A stretch of DNA of 64,000 bases, taken from positions 5,518,001 to 5,582,000 of the forward strand of contig OX637410.1 of NCBI GenBank assembly GCA_951799425.1. Reading direction: 5' to 3'. Within the stretch, counting starts at the first letter, position 1. Each line of letters opens with the position of its first letter. Origin of the DNA: Ilex aquifolium. Taxonomy: Eukaryota > Streptophyta > Magnoliopsida > Aquifoliales > Aquifoliaceae. Positions 12,396-24,683 of this stretch are shown piece by piece. The notes beneath the pieces were generated by a model, which made no database searches, was not told where the DNA came from, and saw only the letters and a program-made list of their open reading frames with translations. The position numbers and the translations under genes are program-made.

Positions 12396-14021
12396 TGCTT
12401 GCTGAAAAACGTTGTTATTTCCTAACCTCTAAAAACCATCCCTTAGAATGTGTAGTGTATGGATAAAAGGGAGTGTCACTCTCCCTTGGGATAGTGTCAA
12501 AAGAAAGGGCAACGAGAAAGGAAAATGAGATGGTGGAAATGTGAAATGTGAATGCACAAAAATGTGTGTGTGTGTACAAAAATGCTCCACAAGCGCAAGG
12601 AGACTTTCGCGGGTCATGTTTTACTTGGTGGTATTCCAAGGTCGTTTCCACGGGGAAGGAAATAAACCAATGGGAAGGTGATTTTAAGTAAACGAAAGTG
12701 TAAAATCTTTTATTTGTTGAAAGTTGTTTGGTGATGTGTGCTTTGGTAAAAATGAAATGAGAAACAAATGTTGGCAAGCCCAAGAGGTTACTCCAATAGG
12801 AATGCCATCTCAACTCGAATCCCTCCTCAAATAGAGCATGAATGAAAGATTGATTCGTGGGAAGCTGGGGATAAGAAGGGTGAGTATCTAAGCATAAACC
12901 GTGACTAGGCCTACGGAATATCAAAGACTCACCAATTTATCCACCCTCAACCCAGTCAAACCGAACCATTGATCTCTGAAAAAAGGAGGAGAATGAGTTG
13001 AAATGGCATACCCAAGTGGAGGATCCCCTTGGTTTTGCCAACTAAAAGATTTAGCTACTTATGCTTGAAATGAAATCAACAATGTAATGAGATAGCATTG
13101 CTAAGAGATGAAGTTCTTGATTACATAAATGCTAGAAGACATAAGCTAGAAAAGAATGCATTTAAAACCCATTTTATAGCTAAGAAAATGAAGAACTTTG
13201 TTGCATTAATGGTAGAAGTTTACAAGAGCATTAAACTAGCAATGAACTTCATGGAGAATAACATTAATGCTATTAAATGCAGTTCTAAAGATTCACACAA
13301 AGGATTACAAGACAATGTGTTGAAAGAAATGCAAAAATCTCACTTTATCTCTCTAGAATACTATTCATCATCTTCTACAGACTCTCTCTCTATATCTATC
13401 TATTTTTGTCTAATGGCTGAATGCCAATGCCTGGCTTCCAAAAACGTGCTTGGAGAGGTGCCCTAGACTCAGAAGTGACCTCCATCTGTAGGGGTGCAAG
13501 AGGAATGGGCTGGACAGAGGGGTTGCAGAGCTTGTCTGCACACCCAGCTCCTCTTCTCTTCTCTCTCCTCATTGATCACCTAGACTCCAAACTTGCCATC
13601 AAAGGTGTGAAAGGGGTGAACAGTGTTGTGGGCGTGTCAGGGGAACATGGGAGGTCTGTTGGTGGGACCCTCAAAGCAGCAGACTTAGGTTGTAGAGCAT
13701 TTGGGCAGATCAGGCAAAGCGTACCGGTACGTGTACCGATACGGCGAACTCCAGTGGCTTTAGCGTACCGGTATGGTTTGGCTGACTTCCTGATTTTCTG
13801 ATTTCCTCCTCTCCTGAGCTATCCCCAAGCTACCTTTTCATCCTCGTTTGTCTCAAATGGTTTGGGAAGGCCTTAAAAAGCCTCATTTAGCACCTTTTAA
13901 CTGCAAACACCAAATATCATCGTTAAGAATTCAATTAACCCAACTCCCATCATTTAATCTCCAAAAACAATTAAAATAAGATGATTAGCACATAAAAATA
14001 TGCAAAGTTCTGTGCTAATCA
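12396..14021 (-). repeat. 5' LTR of Athila-1
   Basis: The LTR is 1626 bp. On the minus strand it begins TGATTAGCACA and ends CAGCAAGCA, next to the primer site. The start matches the 17-bp stub at 1-17. It contains CGTACCGGTACG-type palindromes at 13712-13785. Short ORFs inside it, such as the one near 13098-13466, show no family features. Confidence 0.92.
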
Positions 14022-14622
14022 GTGTGCCACTTCAACTCATTTTCATTCCTCCTCTCAGAGTACGATAGCTCGGTTTGACTGGTTTAGGGTGAGGACATAG
14101 TTGTGAGTTCTTGATACACCGTAGGCATCGTCACGTGGTATGCTTGAATCCTCACCTCCATTTTAGTCCCGAGCTTCCCACGAATCAATCGTACATCTAG
14201 GCTCTATTGGAGGAAGGCTTGAGTTGATTTGATATTCCTATTGGAATGACCTCTTTGGATTAGCCAACACTTTTTTTCCATTGCATTTTCATTCACAAAC
14301 TTCACTCCCCAAACCAAAACTCAAAAGATTTTACACTTTTCCTTTTTGACAAAATCACCTTCACACAGTTGAACTTTCCTTCCCTGAGGAGACGACCTTG
14401 AAATATTTTTCCAAGTAAAACACGACAAGCAAAAGTCTCTCTGTGCTTGGGGAGCATTTTTGTTCACACACGCATTTCATACATTTCATTCCATCCACAA
14501 TTCTGTTGCCCTTTATTTTGACATCATCCCAAGGGAGAGTGACATTCCCTTCACACCTACATCATATACACATTAAGGGATGATATTAAGAGGTTAGGAA
14601 TAACAACGGTTTTGATCAAGCA
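14022..14622 (+). repeat. 3' part of a plus-strand Athila LTR (LTR-E), host of Athila-1
   Basis: This sequence is the reverse complement in kind of the Athila-1 LTR: it matches 12396-13040 on the other strand and ends GGTTTTGATCAAGCA. It is therefore an Athila-family LTR on the plus strand, interrupted by Athila-1. The 5' part must lie beyond the left edge. The next base (14623) is Athila-D sequence, and GGTAG (14623-14627) is the expected right copy of its target duplication. Confidence 0.8.
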
Positions 14623-14887
14623 GGTAGCCCGAGGATTAGCAAGAGGCACCACTAGCACCACAAGAAGATCCATTCCTGGGAGGTGCATTCTTTCAACCGC
14701 CGAAAGAGCCTCAGCAACAAGAAGAGCAACCATACATTCTAGTTGATGACTGGTCCAACTGCCAGATTCTGTTTGGGTTGGAGACCATCATCACCCAGCT
14801 AGATCAAAGGATGACTAGATACGAGGAGAACCAGAATGAGATTCTGAGGCTACTGCGAGAACAGTATGGTGGAGGCCCATCAGCTTA
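14623..14887 (+). pseudogene. C-terminal ORF tail in Athila-D, function unknown
   Basis: The open frame ends at TAA 14885-14887. It encodes a Gln/Glu/Pro-rich stretch, then a helix-rich segment (LETIITQLDQRMTRYEENQN, EILRLLREQYGG). The heptad-like spacing suggests a coiled coil. By position it follows pol, and it may be the tail of an env-like or other extra ORF, but I cannot assign it to a family. The upstream part is cut off by LTR-E. Confidence 0.4.
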
Positions 14888-16617
14888 AGGACCCAAGATT
14901 CTGGAATTTCCACACTTTTGCTACTCTTACTGAACTTTTTATTTACGCACTTTTTTTTTTCAGTTTTTATGTTTTGGATGATGGTTTTGGATTTGGTTTT
15001 GATTAATATAGTTAGTTTATCTTTTTTTCAAATTTTGTTGTGTTAGGATGCTTATTTCATATGATTCACCATAAAAATTAGATTATTATTCTTATGTGTT
15101 GCAGGGATAACCCTAACCTGATTGCGTGGGATTTTCATACATTGATTGTGCACTATCTTTATATTTTCATAGAAACTCATTCTTTTGAGCATGTAAAAAA
15201 ATTCTTTATTTTGAAAACCTTCTGAAATATTGCACTCCTTTATTAAGCTTACATGTATAGTAGAGATGTAAATCTATTGCAGATTTTGAGCCAATCCTTC
15301 TTGGAGAGATATTTCCCATTTACTCAAGTAAGAATTTTTGATTTAGCGGTAATACTTCTTTGAATAATCTCATTAGCTTTGTTTTGGTTAGCACTCATTG
15401 AATAACATGGTTAACATTTTTCTTAAATTTTTAATTGGAAATTATGTAGGTGTATGATTTCTGAAAAATGATCTTAGGTCATTTGTGATTTAATTTTGAG
15501 CCTTAACCATTTCTTTTGTAAAACTATATCCCTAGTAAGTCGTGATTGAGACTAAAAGTATAAGTTCTTTTCTTAAACCCGTCAATTAACCGAGCCACAG
15601 AAAAATATATTTGACCAACCCTTGCTATCTAATTTTCTTGCACCCTCTCCTAAAGTAAGTACTATACGGAAAGGGAGGAAAGAAGAAAATGGTGACTACA
15701 GTTCAAGGAGGAAAAGAATTTGTGAAAGGAAAGGAAAAGAAAAAGCAAAGAAGCAAAGAAAGAAATTATTCAAGAAATAGCAAAAATGAGATTGAGAATG
15801 GAGAAATGGGAAATACCATGTGTGAAAAGTTTTGAAAGCAAGAAAGAGGTGTGCGACACTAATAAAAAAAGGATAGCTTTTGAATACCTTTGACGTAGTT
15901 TCTTAAACCCAATACTCTTGGCCACGTTATAACCCTAATAAAGTCCTTTTTTATTCCAGAAGTCATACATATGTATTATTTCCACCTATTCAGAAAGGGA
16001 GAGTGTTGATAATGTGTTTAATGCAGTGTTAATATTCCTTCATGAGATTATGCCAAATTCCTTATTCAAATAATCTTTCTTTTGGTATATTACATGTGCT
16101 ATTACCTTGCTTTCATAATAATATTCTAATAACATGTAATTTTTTAGTGATAGTCACTAAAACATGAGTGTATTCTTTGCTGAGTGATTTCCAAGGAAGG
16201 ATTGACATCGAGGCTAATTATTGTACAATAGAGTGAGGGGTGGTGATATTTCCTAAGTGATTTTTGGAATAAAGAAATCACTGCACACACACGAGCTTTT
16301 CTGAAAATATATGGAATATTTTTACAAATGTTACTCTTACAGTGATCAGGGAAAGGAAGTATCCTGACAATAAAGTGGAATGACAATTTAATTTTATCTG
16401 AGAAAATATGAATTATGAAATTTTAACCTTTGAAGTTTTTAGGTATCTTCACTAAAAACCTTCAGGAGACAAGACTCGTCCACTAGGGATCACCTAGGGG
16501 TTTAATGGCTTGTTGCATATGCTAAATGCAACTGGGGAATCTACGAAAGTGATTTTATTTTATTTTATTTTGTTATTTATTTATTACTAGGGACTAGTAA
16601 TGTTTGGTTGGGGGGTG
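14888..16617 (+). other. 3' noncoding region and polypurine tract of Athila-D
   Basis: No coding sequence is visible. It holds motifs shared with Athila-1 (TTTTGAGCCTT, TATCCCTAGT, CGTGATTGAG near 15495-15550; TTTGACCAA near 15611; TTATAACCCT near 15928; TTCATGAGATTATGCC near 16037). It also holds an A/G-rich tract at 15660-15850. A G-rich polypurine tract (GGTTGGGGGGTG) ends at 16617, directly before the LTR. Confidence 0.7.
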
Positions 16618-18089
16618 TGATTAACCCTAAATAATGTGTTAACGAATTAGATTTTAAAGTTAATTGTGTGCATGAATTAGGTTAAAATAACTAAGTTATG
16701 CAAAATTAGGGTTAATGCAGAAGTTGGTTATTTTGCAGGGTTTTGTGCGAAAATACGAAAATTCAGGAGGGATAAAGTATACAAGAAGAATAAGAAAGGG
16801 GAGGCTTGTGTAATTATCACATTAGTACATCAAGCAAGAGGGAAGCAAGCCATTCAGAAACCAGAAGAAAGCCACCGTCCGGACGGTGGTGGTGGCGTCC
16901 GGACGGTGCTTAAACTACCTTAGTTCTCTCTCCTCACCCCATTGGTCAGCAAGGAGTCTTTCACCTTAAGAACTTCTACCAGTGCCTATAAATAGCCCCT
17001 CCCAGCTCATTTTGCAAAAGATTTTCCCTGAATCCTGTCCAGACAAGAAGGAAGAAAAGGAAGGAAGAAAAGAGGAGTGAAACCCTACTAGAATCACTTT
17101 CCAGCCAGAATTTTCTCTACTTCTACATTTTTTGTTTATCCTTTCTACTTGGAGGGTTGAACCTCTCCCACTTTTGTGCCCTATCCGATAATAAGGGTGG
17201 CAGTGTTTCAACTATTCCTCATGGAAGGACTTTTTGTATTTTATTTTCGGTTGTAATGGGATTATCTCACTCCTTTTGCTTGTCTATAGCAATGAGGCAT
17301 GAGTAGTCTATTTATACTCTTCGATGAAGGGTGAATACATGTGTAATATTGTTATTGTTATGGAAATGTCAATGTTTTACTTATACGTTAATGTATATAC
17401 CTCCCTAAATTGATGGATGGTTATATTTATAATATGCTCATGGTTATAAACACCGAGCAGTGCTTAATGATATATAACGTACTATCTATACTTATTACGT
17501 ACTTCATGCATGATACAATGATGTACGTAGTTAGGCTTTATGTAACAATCAGGAGATTGGTTATAGACGGGTTAAATCTTGCCATAACTAATGCTTTTGA
17601 TTCAATGCATAAACTGGAACTCCGTCATCAGTGAATCATTAGCTTGCCGATTGAATAACTGGAGTAATCCTTTTGAATGGTTCACCTTCGGTATTACTAG
17701 GTTTATTTGATTGTTGCATGGTACAAAGACCTTCTGGCTAACCTAATCAGTTGTTGTGTTACAGTTCAATATACATCAAACCTACTGGTTAACTTTCTAG
17801 TAAAATGGGAGTTAATTGTTGTAAGTTGGCATTTTCATAACTAAACAATATAATGCATGTTGGATCCCCGAACTGAAGAGTAACATTTTTTATTGTCTTC
17901 CAAATTTTTAGTTAAGTGTTTATTTGAATTTTCTAAGCACACACCACGAGCTATTCCACAACAATTTCACTATTTCTATTTTGAATCCTAATAGTTAGCT
18001 CCCTGTGGGTTCGACCTTGGACTTAAACCGAGAAATACTGCAATTTGACCACTTATACTTGGGTGTATGACATAAATTTGGCTAGATCA
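16618..18089 (+). repeat. 3' LTR of Athila-D
   Basis: The LTR is 1472 bp, starts TGATTAACCC after a polypurine tract and ends GCTAGATCA. It contains a TATA box (TATAAATA, 16987-16994) and two CGTCCGGACG palindromes (about 16877-16905) roughly 80 bp upstream of it. Its sequence is unlike the other Athila LTRs here, so it belongs to a different subfamily. Confidence 0.85.
16987..16994 (+). promoter_or_regulatory. TATA box in the Athila-D LTR
   Basis: TATAAATA lies in a C-rich setting (CCTATAAATAGCCCC), typical of plant LTR core promoters. Transcription would start about 30 bp downstream. Activity is not shown. Confidence 0.6.
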
Positions 18090-21000
18090 ATTACCTCCAC
18101 ATCGGGATGTAGACTTTACCATCGAGTTACAACCCGGTGCATCTCCTATTTATATTACACCGCATAGAACGGCATCTACGGAGTTGTAAGAACTTAAAGT
18201 CCAATTGTAAGAATTGTTAGACAAGGGTTTCATTAGATCGAGTACCTGACCTTGGGGCACTCCGTTATTATTTGCCAAGAAGAAGGACAAGCCCTTTAGA
18301 CTATATATAGACTACTGGCAGTTAAATCGGGTCACCATCAAGAATTGGTACCCATTGCCGCGAATTGATGACTTGTTTGATCAACTGAGAGGGGCACGGG
18401 TCTACTCTAAGATAGATCTGTGCACGAGATACCATCAGTTGAGGATTGGGGAGGCAGATATCCCTAAGATGGTGTTTAGAATGTGTTATGGGCATTTCGA
18501 GTTTACAGTTATGCCTTTTGGATTGACGTATACCCTGACGGCATTTATGGATCTCATGTATAGGGTGTTTCAACCCTACTTAGATCAGTTTTGTCGTGGT
18601 CTTTGTTGATGATATTTTGATCTACCCCAAGTTTGAGGAGGAGCATGAGGGTCACTTGTGGATTATTCTCCAGACCTTGAGAGACCACCAGTTGTACACC
18701 AAATTCAGTAAATGTGAATTTTGGCTGACGAATGTGAAATTCTTGGGCCATGCAGTGTCGACTTCAGAGAAGGTTGAGGCAGTCGTGAACTTGGAGAGGC
18801 CTTGGTCAGTCTTCGAGATATGCAGTTTATTGGGATTAGCATGATTTTATCGGAGGTTCATAGAGGACTTCTCACGACTAACCGAACCTATGGCTAGCTT
18901 GACCAGGAAGGAGGCCAAGTTCCAAGAGTTGAACATGAGACTTACTTCAGCTCCTATCCTGATAGTTCTGGAGAGAGGGCAGAGGTACACATGCAATTGT
19001 GATGCCTCCAATGATGGACTCAGATGTGTTTTGATGCAGTCTAGGAGGGTGTTGGCTTATGGTTCTCGGCAGTTGAAGAGCCATGAGCAAAACTATCCCA
19101 CGCATGACATGGAGTTTATGACCATCATCTTTGCCTTGAAGGTATGGCGCCACTATCTATATGGAGAATAGTTCGAGGTGTTTTCGGACCACAAGAGTCT
19201 GAAGTACATCTTCACACAGCGGGACCTCAACATGAGGTAGTGCAAGTGGTAGGAGTACCTAGAGGACTATTACTTCACTCTACATTGCCATCCCGGTAAG
19301 GCGAATATGGTGGCTGATCCACTCAACTGGAAGTTACAAGGAGTCTTGGCTAGTATAGCTTCCTAGGAGTAGCAGATGCTCGAGACTGTAGTATAGTTCG
19401 GGCTACATTATAGGAGTCAGACTCAGGGTACTTTGTGAAGTCTGGTAGCTTCACCTTCCCTACTGAGCAGGGTGATCGAGTCCCAGGGGCAGGACACATA
19501 GATATTATCCATCAGGGATCGGGTATAGGTGATGAGGGCAGGGCCATTCACGCCAATGACAGTCTTCTATACAGGGGAAATGTTGTAGTTCCCTAGTCTA
19601 CGGATATGAGAGAGAAAATCTTTAGGGAGTTCCATTGCTCCCTTTTTATTGTGCATCCAGGCGGTGCGAAGATGTACCATGATCTCTGTTGCCAGTATTA
19701 TTCGAGCGGGATGAAGAACCACGTCGAAGACTTTGTTCGTAGATGTCTCACGTGTCAGCAGGTCAAGGCTGAGCACTAGAGACCAGCAAAGTTGCTCTAG
19801 CCTTTAGAGGTGGCAGAGTGGAAGTGAGAGCACTTCACTATAGACTTTGTGACCCACTTGCTCATTACATTCATTCTAACTCAACTTTGCATTTAATTAC
19901 TTAGATTTAGTCGAATTCATGAATAATGTATAAATTTTGATGTTGCAGGTAATCATAGGTTAAATGATGGATTTCAGAACCCTGTAACTTAGTGTGGATG
20001 AGTGGTAAAGAGATTGACACATTACATGAGGATTAGGAGGATTTAAAGTGAAATAAATCAAGGAGGTAGCGGTACTTGGTATCATAGGTATCGGTATCAA
20101 AGCCTACTAGAATTTTGGTACCGTCACCGGCACCAATTGGTAGTAGTACCCCGGTATTTTTCATTTTTGACCATGATCTAATTATAATATGAAAAATTCC
20201 ACAACATGAAAGTTGTATATCAGGATGTCCTCTATCTTGTTTAAAAATTTCAGCTCAATCGGATGGTGGGATCAAAAGTTATGAAAAAATTACGAAATTT
20301 GGTCCTGAGCTATCGGTAGCAAACCCCTAACTACCTACCAGTAGAACCCCCCTTAAAACGTAATGGTAGAAACTTAAAACCTACTGGTAGAAGACACTAT
20401 TGAAATTTATCTACTGGTAGAAGTCCCATGACCTACCGATAGAACTTGCCCAGAAAGCTTAGACACTTCCCCACATGACTTTACCAACTCCGTGGACCAC
20501 CTCTTGACCTCCAAATCATACCCTGACATGTTTGACACCCCATGATGCTCTCCTAAACCTTAAATTCATATTTGAAGTAAGAGAGAGGGGAGAAGCAAGA
20601 GAGAGAAGAGGGGTGGTTGGGAAAGCATGGGAGGAGCATGCTTGGACTGTTTTTGCCTGTTCAAGTGTCCAACCTCTCTCCAATCATTCTAATTGAGTTC
20701 ACACATGCTAAGGGCGAGAGGATGGAAAAAATTAGGAGGCTGACACCATTATTCAGATTTTACAAGCTTTTAGAAAGAGGAGAGAGGCTACCTAAGCTTA
20801 GGAGTAGTGTAGGGAGAGAAAGCTAGGGTTCTTGCTTTTTCTTCACCATTTTCATTCTTTTAAGCTTCAATCTACATGTAATCTTTCTTTCTAACACCTT
20901 AATCTCATTTATTTCAAGTTGTATTGAGTTTAGCTAGGGTTTACTAGTTCTATTGCTTGTATTTGGGTATTTTCTCTTTAAACATTACATCTCTTTAAAC

Positions 21001-22686
21001 ATTACATTTTGTATATGAATGCTATTTATTTTGTAGTTTTAACTTCTTCTTACATTAATGCAAGTCTATTTTTGATTTCATTACCATGTTTTTCTCTTTA
21101 ATATTTGTTCTTGCCTTTATCATGAGCAGTTAAAACTTTTAGTTGGCTAATCCAAGAGGAATTTCCTCTTGGGTATGTGAAATCGACTCTCTTTCATTCT
21201 TCCTCATAGTGTAAAATGTTTGGTTTGAATAGGTTGAGTTCGGACGTGGTTGTGAGATCTTGATACATCGTAGACTTGTCACGGGTATGCTTTTGCCCAA
21301 CACAACTACTTTAGTCCCTCACTTCCTACGAATCAATCAAACACTGAGACACCATTGGTTGAATGAAATGAGTCGATTTGGCATACCCATTGGAATGAAC
21401 TCTATGGATTAGTCAATCCTCTTTTTACTTGCATATTTCTCAAAACAAAAATCACCAAACTTCAAATCACAAGATTTTCCAATTTGCACTTTTCACAAAT
21501 CACTTTCAAAAACACTTCACCTTTCCTTCCCTGAGGAGAGGACCTTGAAATACCCATTCCAAATAAAACACGACATTGCAAGACTCTCTATACACTTGGG
21601 GAGAAATTTTGCACACACACACACATTTTTGTTCATCCACACACGATTTTTCCCATTTCTTGCATGAACCCGAGGGAGAGTGACACTCACCAATTTCTAT
21701 AAGCCATATATACACACAATTCGGGCTTGTGTTGGAGGTTGGGGAAAACATTCAAGCACTTGCAACGGACTTCGCGTGGGCACGATGTGGTTTAGGCGAT
21801 AGTGCGAATGACCTTTACACTGGAGGAATTTTGCAAGTTATACGAACGAGAGATAGTCTGGTTACATGTGGTTCCAGTATCTATAGTATCGGATCGAGAC
21901 CCCAGGTTCACGACCCGTTTCTAGGAGAGCTTCCAACGGGTAATAGGGACACAGTTGATGATGAGTACCGCTTTTCATCCCTAGACGGATGGTCAGTCAG
22001 AGTGGACCATCCAGATTTGGGAGGAGATGTTTGTGCATGCATCTTTGACCTCAAGGGTAGCTGGGAAGAGCACTTATCCTTAGTGGAGTTCACCTATAAT
22101 AGTAGTTATCAGACGAGCATACAGATGGCACCCTATGAGGCACTTTATGGGAGGCTATGCCATTCACCAATTTGTTGGAGAGAGACCCTTTACGGGTCCT
22201 AACTTGATTAGAGACACCTCGGAGAAGGTGGACTTAATACGAAAGCGTCTTCTCATGGCTCAAAGTCAGAAGAAGAGTCAAACTGACAGGTGGCAGCAAC
22301 CTCCATAGTTCGAGGTTGGAGATCATGTCTTCTTGAAGGTGATTCCTAAGAGAGGAGTGGTCAGGTACAGGAAGTGAGGGAAACTATCACCGAGGTATAT
22401 CGAGCCTTTCGAGGTACTCGAAAGGATTAGTACAGTTGCTTACCAGTTGGCGTTAATGCCAAAATTATTGGGTGTTCACGCGGTGTTCCATGTCTCCATG
22501 CTCTGGAAGTACTCTCTAGATCTTATGCATATGGTGGATTAGGGCGAGCTGGTTGTTGATGTAGATGAGACATTCGAGGAGGGACCAGTACGTATCATGG
22601 ATAGTCGAGAACAGGTTTTGTGAGGCAAGACAGTGAGACTGGTGAAGGTACTGTGGCAGCACATTATTCGTGTTACTTGTGTATGG
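18090..22686 (+). mobile_element. Tekay-1: Ty3/gypsy chromovirus pol fragment
   Basis: Reverse transcriptase (about 18100-18860), RNase H (about 18900-19330), integrase (about 19610-19861 and 21760-22500) and a chromodomain-like tail (to about 22680) run on the plus strand. Recognisable motifs include [26 protein letters not shown] and, in integrase, a zinc-binding end ending CLTCQQVKAEH. It aligns throughout with Tekay-2 and is clearly divergent from it by eye. Gag and the 5' LTR are missing because Athila-D inserted at 18090. It is a fossil with many breaks (well over ten) and is old relative to the other elements. Confidence 0.88.
19862..21759 (+). repeat. Solo Athila-type LTR (LTR-F) in the Tekay-1 integrase
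   Basis: The 1898-bp insertion is flanked by CTTGC at 19857-19861 and 21760-21764. The uninterrupted Tekay-2 site (around 39505-39525) shows the same sequence without the insertion. Its 3' end (GGAGGTTGGGGAAAACATTCAAGCA region) and middle match the Athila LTRs at 14022-14622 and 47311-51437. The 5' edge looks altered or shortened compared with LTR-I at 47311. It contains CTACTGGTAG and ACCGGTAC-like short repeats at 20070-20455. Confidence 0.85.
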
Positions 22687-24363
22687 TGCTTGATTGGTTT
22701 TCCCTAATCTCCAAACATGAGCCCGAATTATGTGTGTACGGCTTATAGAAATTGGTGAGTGTCACTCTCCCTCGGGTTCAATGCAAGAAGTGGGGACAAT
22801 TATGTGTGGATGAACAAAAACGTGTGTGTGTGCAAAAGTGCTCCCCAAGCATAGAGATAGTCTTGCAATGTCGTGTTTTACTTGAATGGGTATTCCAAGG
22901 TCATCCCCTCAGGGAAGGAAATGTCAAATTGATTTTGAAGGGTGATTTTTAAAGAAATAAAAATTGAAAAATCTTGTGAATTGTGTTTTTGTGAGGTGTG
23001 TTTTGGTAAAAATGCAAAAAAACAAGGTTGGCTAATCCATAAAGGTCATTCCAATGGGAATGCCAAATCGACTTAATTCTTTCAACCAATGGTGTCTCGG
23101 TGTTTGATTGATTCGTAGAAAGAGAGGGACTAATGTGGATGTGTTGGGCACGAGTATACACCCTAACAAGTCTACGGTGTATCAATATTCCACAACCATG
23201 TCCGCACTCAACCTAGTCAAATCAAACACTTTACACTACGAGGAAGAATGAAAAGAGAGTCAATTTCACATACCCAAGAGGAAATTCCCCTTAGATTAGC
23301 CACTAAAAGTCTAGCTACTCATAGTAAAAGCGAGAACAAACATAATGTAAAGAGACACGGTAATGAAATGAAGCATGAACTTGAATTGATGCGATAAAAG
23401 GTTTAAACTACGAGAGTAAAATCATTCATAACCAAATTAAAAGCCTGAAGAGAAAAATACCCAAATGTAGAAGATGGAAATACAAAACACTTGACTAAGC
23501 TTGATTACAACTTGAATAAAAGAGTTTAAATTGAAAGAGGGAAAGATTACAAGAAATATAAAACTTACTACAATGAAAATGGTGAAGGAAATGTGAAAAC
23601 CCAACTTTCTCTCTCTAAAACATCATCTTCTACCTTGGTAATTTTCATCCATCCCCCTTCCCTTAGCATGTGTGAACTGAGTTGCAATGAGTGGGGAGAG
23701 GTTGGACACTTGAACAAGCAAAAACAGGTCAAGCATGCTCCTCCCATGCTTTCCCAACCACCCCTCTTCTCTCTCTTGCTTCCCTCCTCCCTCTCACTTG
23801 AAATCTGACTTCGGGGGTTAGGAGAGCATCATGGGGTGTCAATTATGTTAGGGTATAGTTTGTATAACAAGAGGTGGGCCCCCGAGTAGGTGGAGTCGTG
23901 TGAGCAGGTTTCTGGCAAAACTAGGCAAAACCAACTGGTATAATGTAAGAAAACCTACTGGTAGGTTTTTTCTAGTAAGCATTTTCTATTGGTAGGTTTT
24001 TGCATGGCTGAGGTAGAAGAATTCCAGTAGCATTTTCTACCAGTAGGTTTTGGATCTTCTACTTGTAGGTTTTAACTAACTTTTACCGGTTGGTTTGGTG
24101 GACTTCTACCAGTAGGTTTTGTCATGCTTTGGGATTTCCTTGGTTTCATGAGGTCCCGAGCCATCCGTTAAACATTTCCTTCTTCCCCATTGCCTTTGAA
24201 CACTTGATGGGAGACTTTATACACGACCTTACCTGCTCTTTACCTACAATCACACGAATCTCCATTAATTGTGAGTTTGAAAGCATTTCCCCCAATTTTC
24301 ACCACAAAACAAGAAATATAGGTGCGAAATAGATACATGATATGCAATATTCTATACTCATCA
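22687..24363 (-). repeat. 3' LTR of Athila-G
   Basis: The LTR is 1677 bp. On the plus strand it begins TGCTTGATTGG and ends ATACTCATCA; on its own strand it starts TGATGAGTATAG directly after the polypurine tract. It matches LTR-F and LTR-I in reverse orientation. It contains CTACCAGTAGG-type palindromic repeats at about 23935-24115. Confidence 0.88.
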
Positions 24364-24683
24364 CACCCCCCAACTTGAGTTTTTCTGTCCCTAGCAAACT
24401 TTATTTTCAAACTACACTACATAAAAAAAAAACAATTCCATTCATGTTAAACAATTCACCAATCAACAAAATACTCAAATCATAATGCAATTATGTAAAT
24501 GAACTTGGGGCAAAATGAAACAAATAAAATGTGGTTCTTTCATTCATAACTTCATGAGGTTCAGTACAGAGATCTTGAAACAAAAACATTGGCCTGTGAT
24601 CCTAGAGACTCTTCTACTTGGCCGACTACCACTAAACCACTTATGTGCAATCTACCAAAAACAACAAAACAAAAGTGGTCTAT

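Larger units (their letters stand above)
1..14021 (-). mobile_element. Athila-1: Ty3/gypsy Athila-lineage LTR retrotransposon, nearly whole in outline
   Basis: Seen, in minus-strand order: 5' LTR (12396-14021), tRNA-Asp-type primer site (12374-12391), gag, zinc knuckle, protease, reverse transcriptase, RNase H, integrase, a long noncoding stretch, an env-like ORF, a polypurine tract (18-30) and the first 17 bases of the 3' LTR, which runs off the left edge. This order and the env-like ORF after pol are known for the Athila lineage. The element is a fossil, broken in several places (of the order of ten) and split by a solo LTR at 4768-7204. It sits inside an opposite-strand Athila LTR (14022-14622). 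Its right flank GTGTG (14022-14026) should recur as the target duplication beyond the left edge. The LTRs cannot be dated against each other because only 17 bp of one is present. Confidence 0.93.
14623..18089 (+). mobile_element. Athila-D: 3' portion of an Athila-related element
   Basis: Visible parts are a short ORF tail (14623-14887), a noncoding region with the purine-rich tract (15660-15850), a polypurine tract (16605-16617) and a 3' LTR (16618-18089). The 5' part is off the window, beyond LTR-E and Athila-1. The noncoding region aligns in order with that of Athila-1 at about 2700-3340, which supports the lineage. It abuts Tekay-1 reverse transcriptase sequence at 18090, so it inserted into Tekay-1. 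No env-like ORF lies between the noncoding block and the polypurine tract, unlike Athila-1. Confidence 0.75.

Noticed and set aside
13098-13466. 122-residue ORF with Lys-rich helix-like sequence
   Set aside because: It lies wholly within the Athila-1 LTR and reads against the element's strand.
14623-14887. Host gene exon
   Set aside because: The frame is short, lies between an Athila LTR and a conserved Athila noncoding block, and has a stop before that block.
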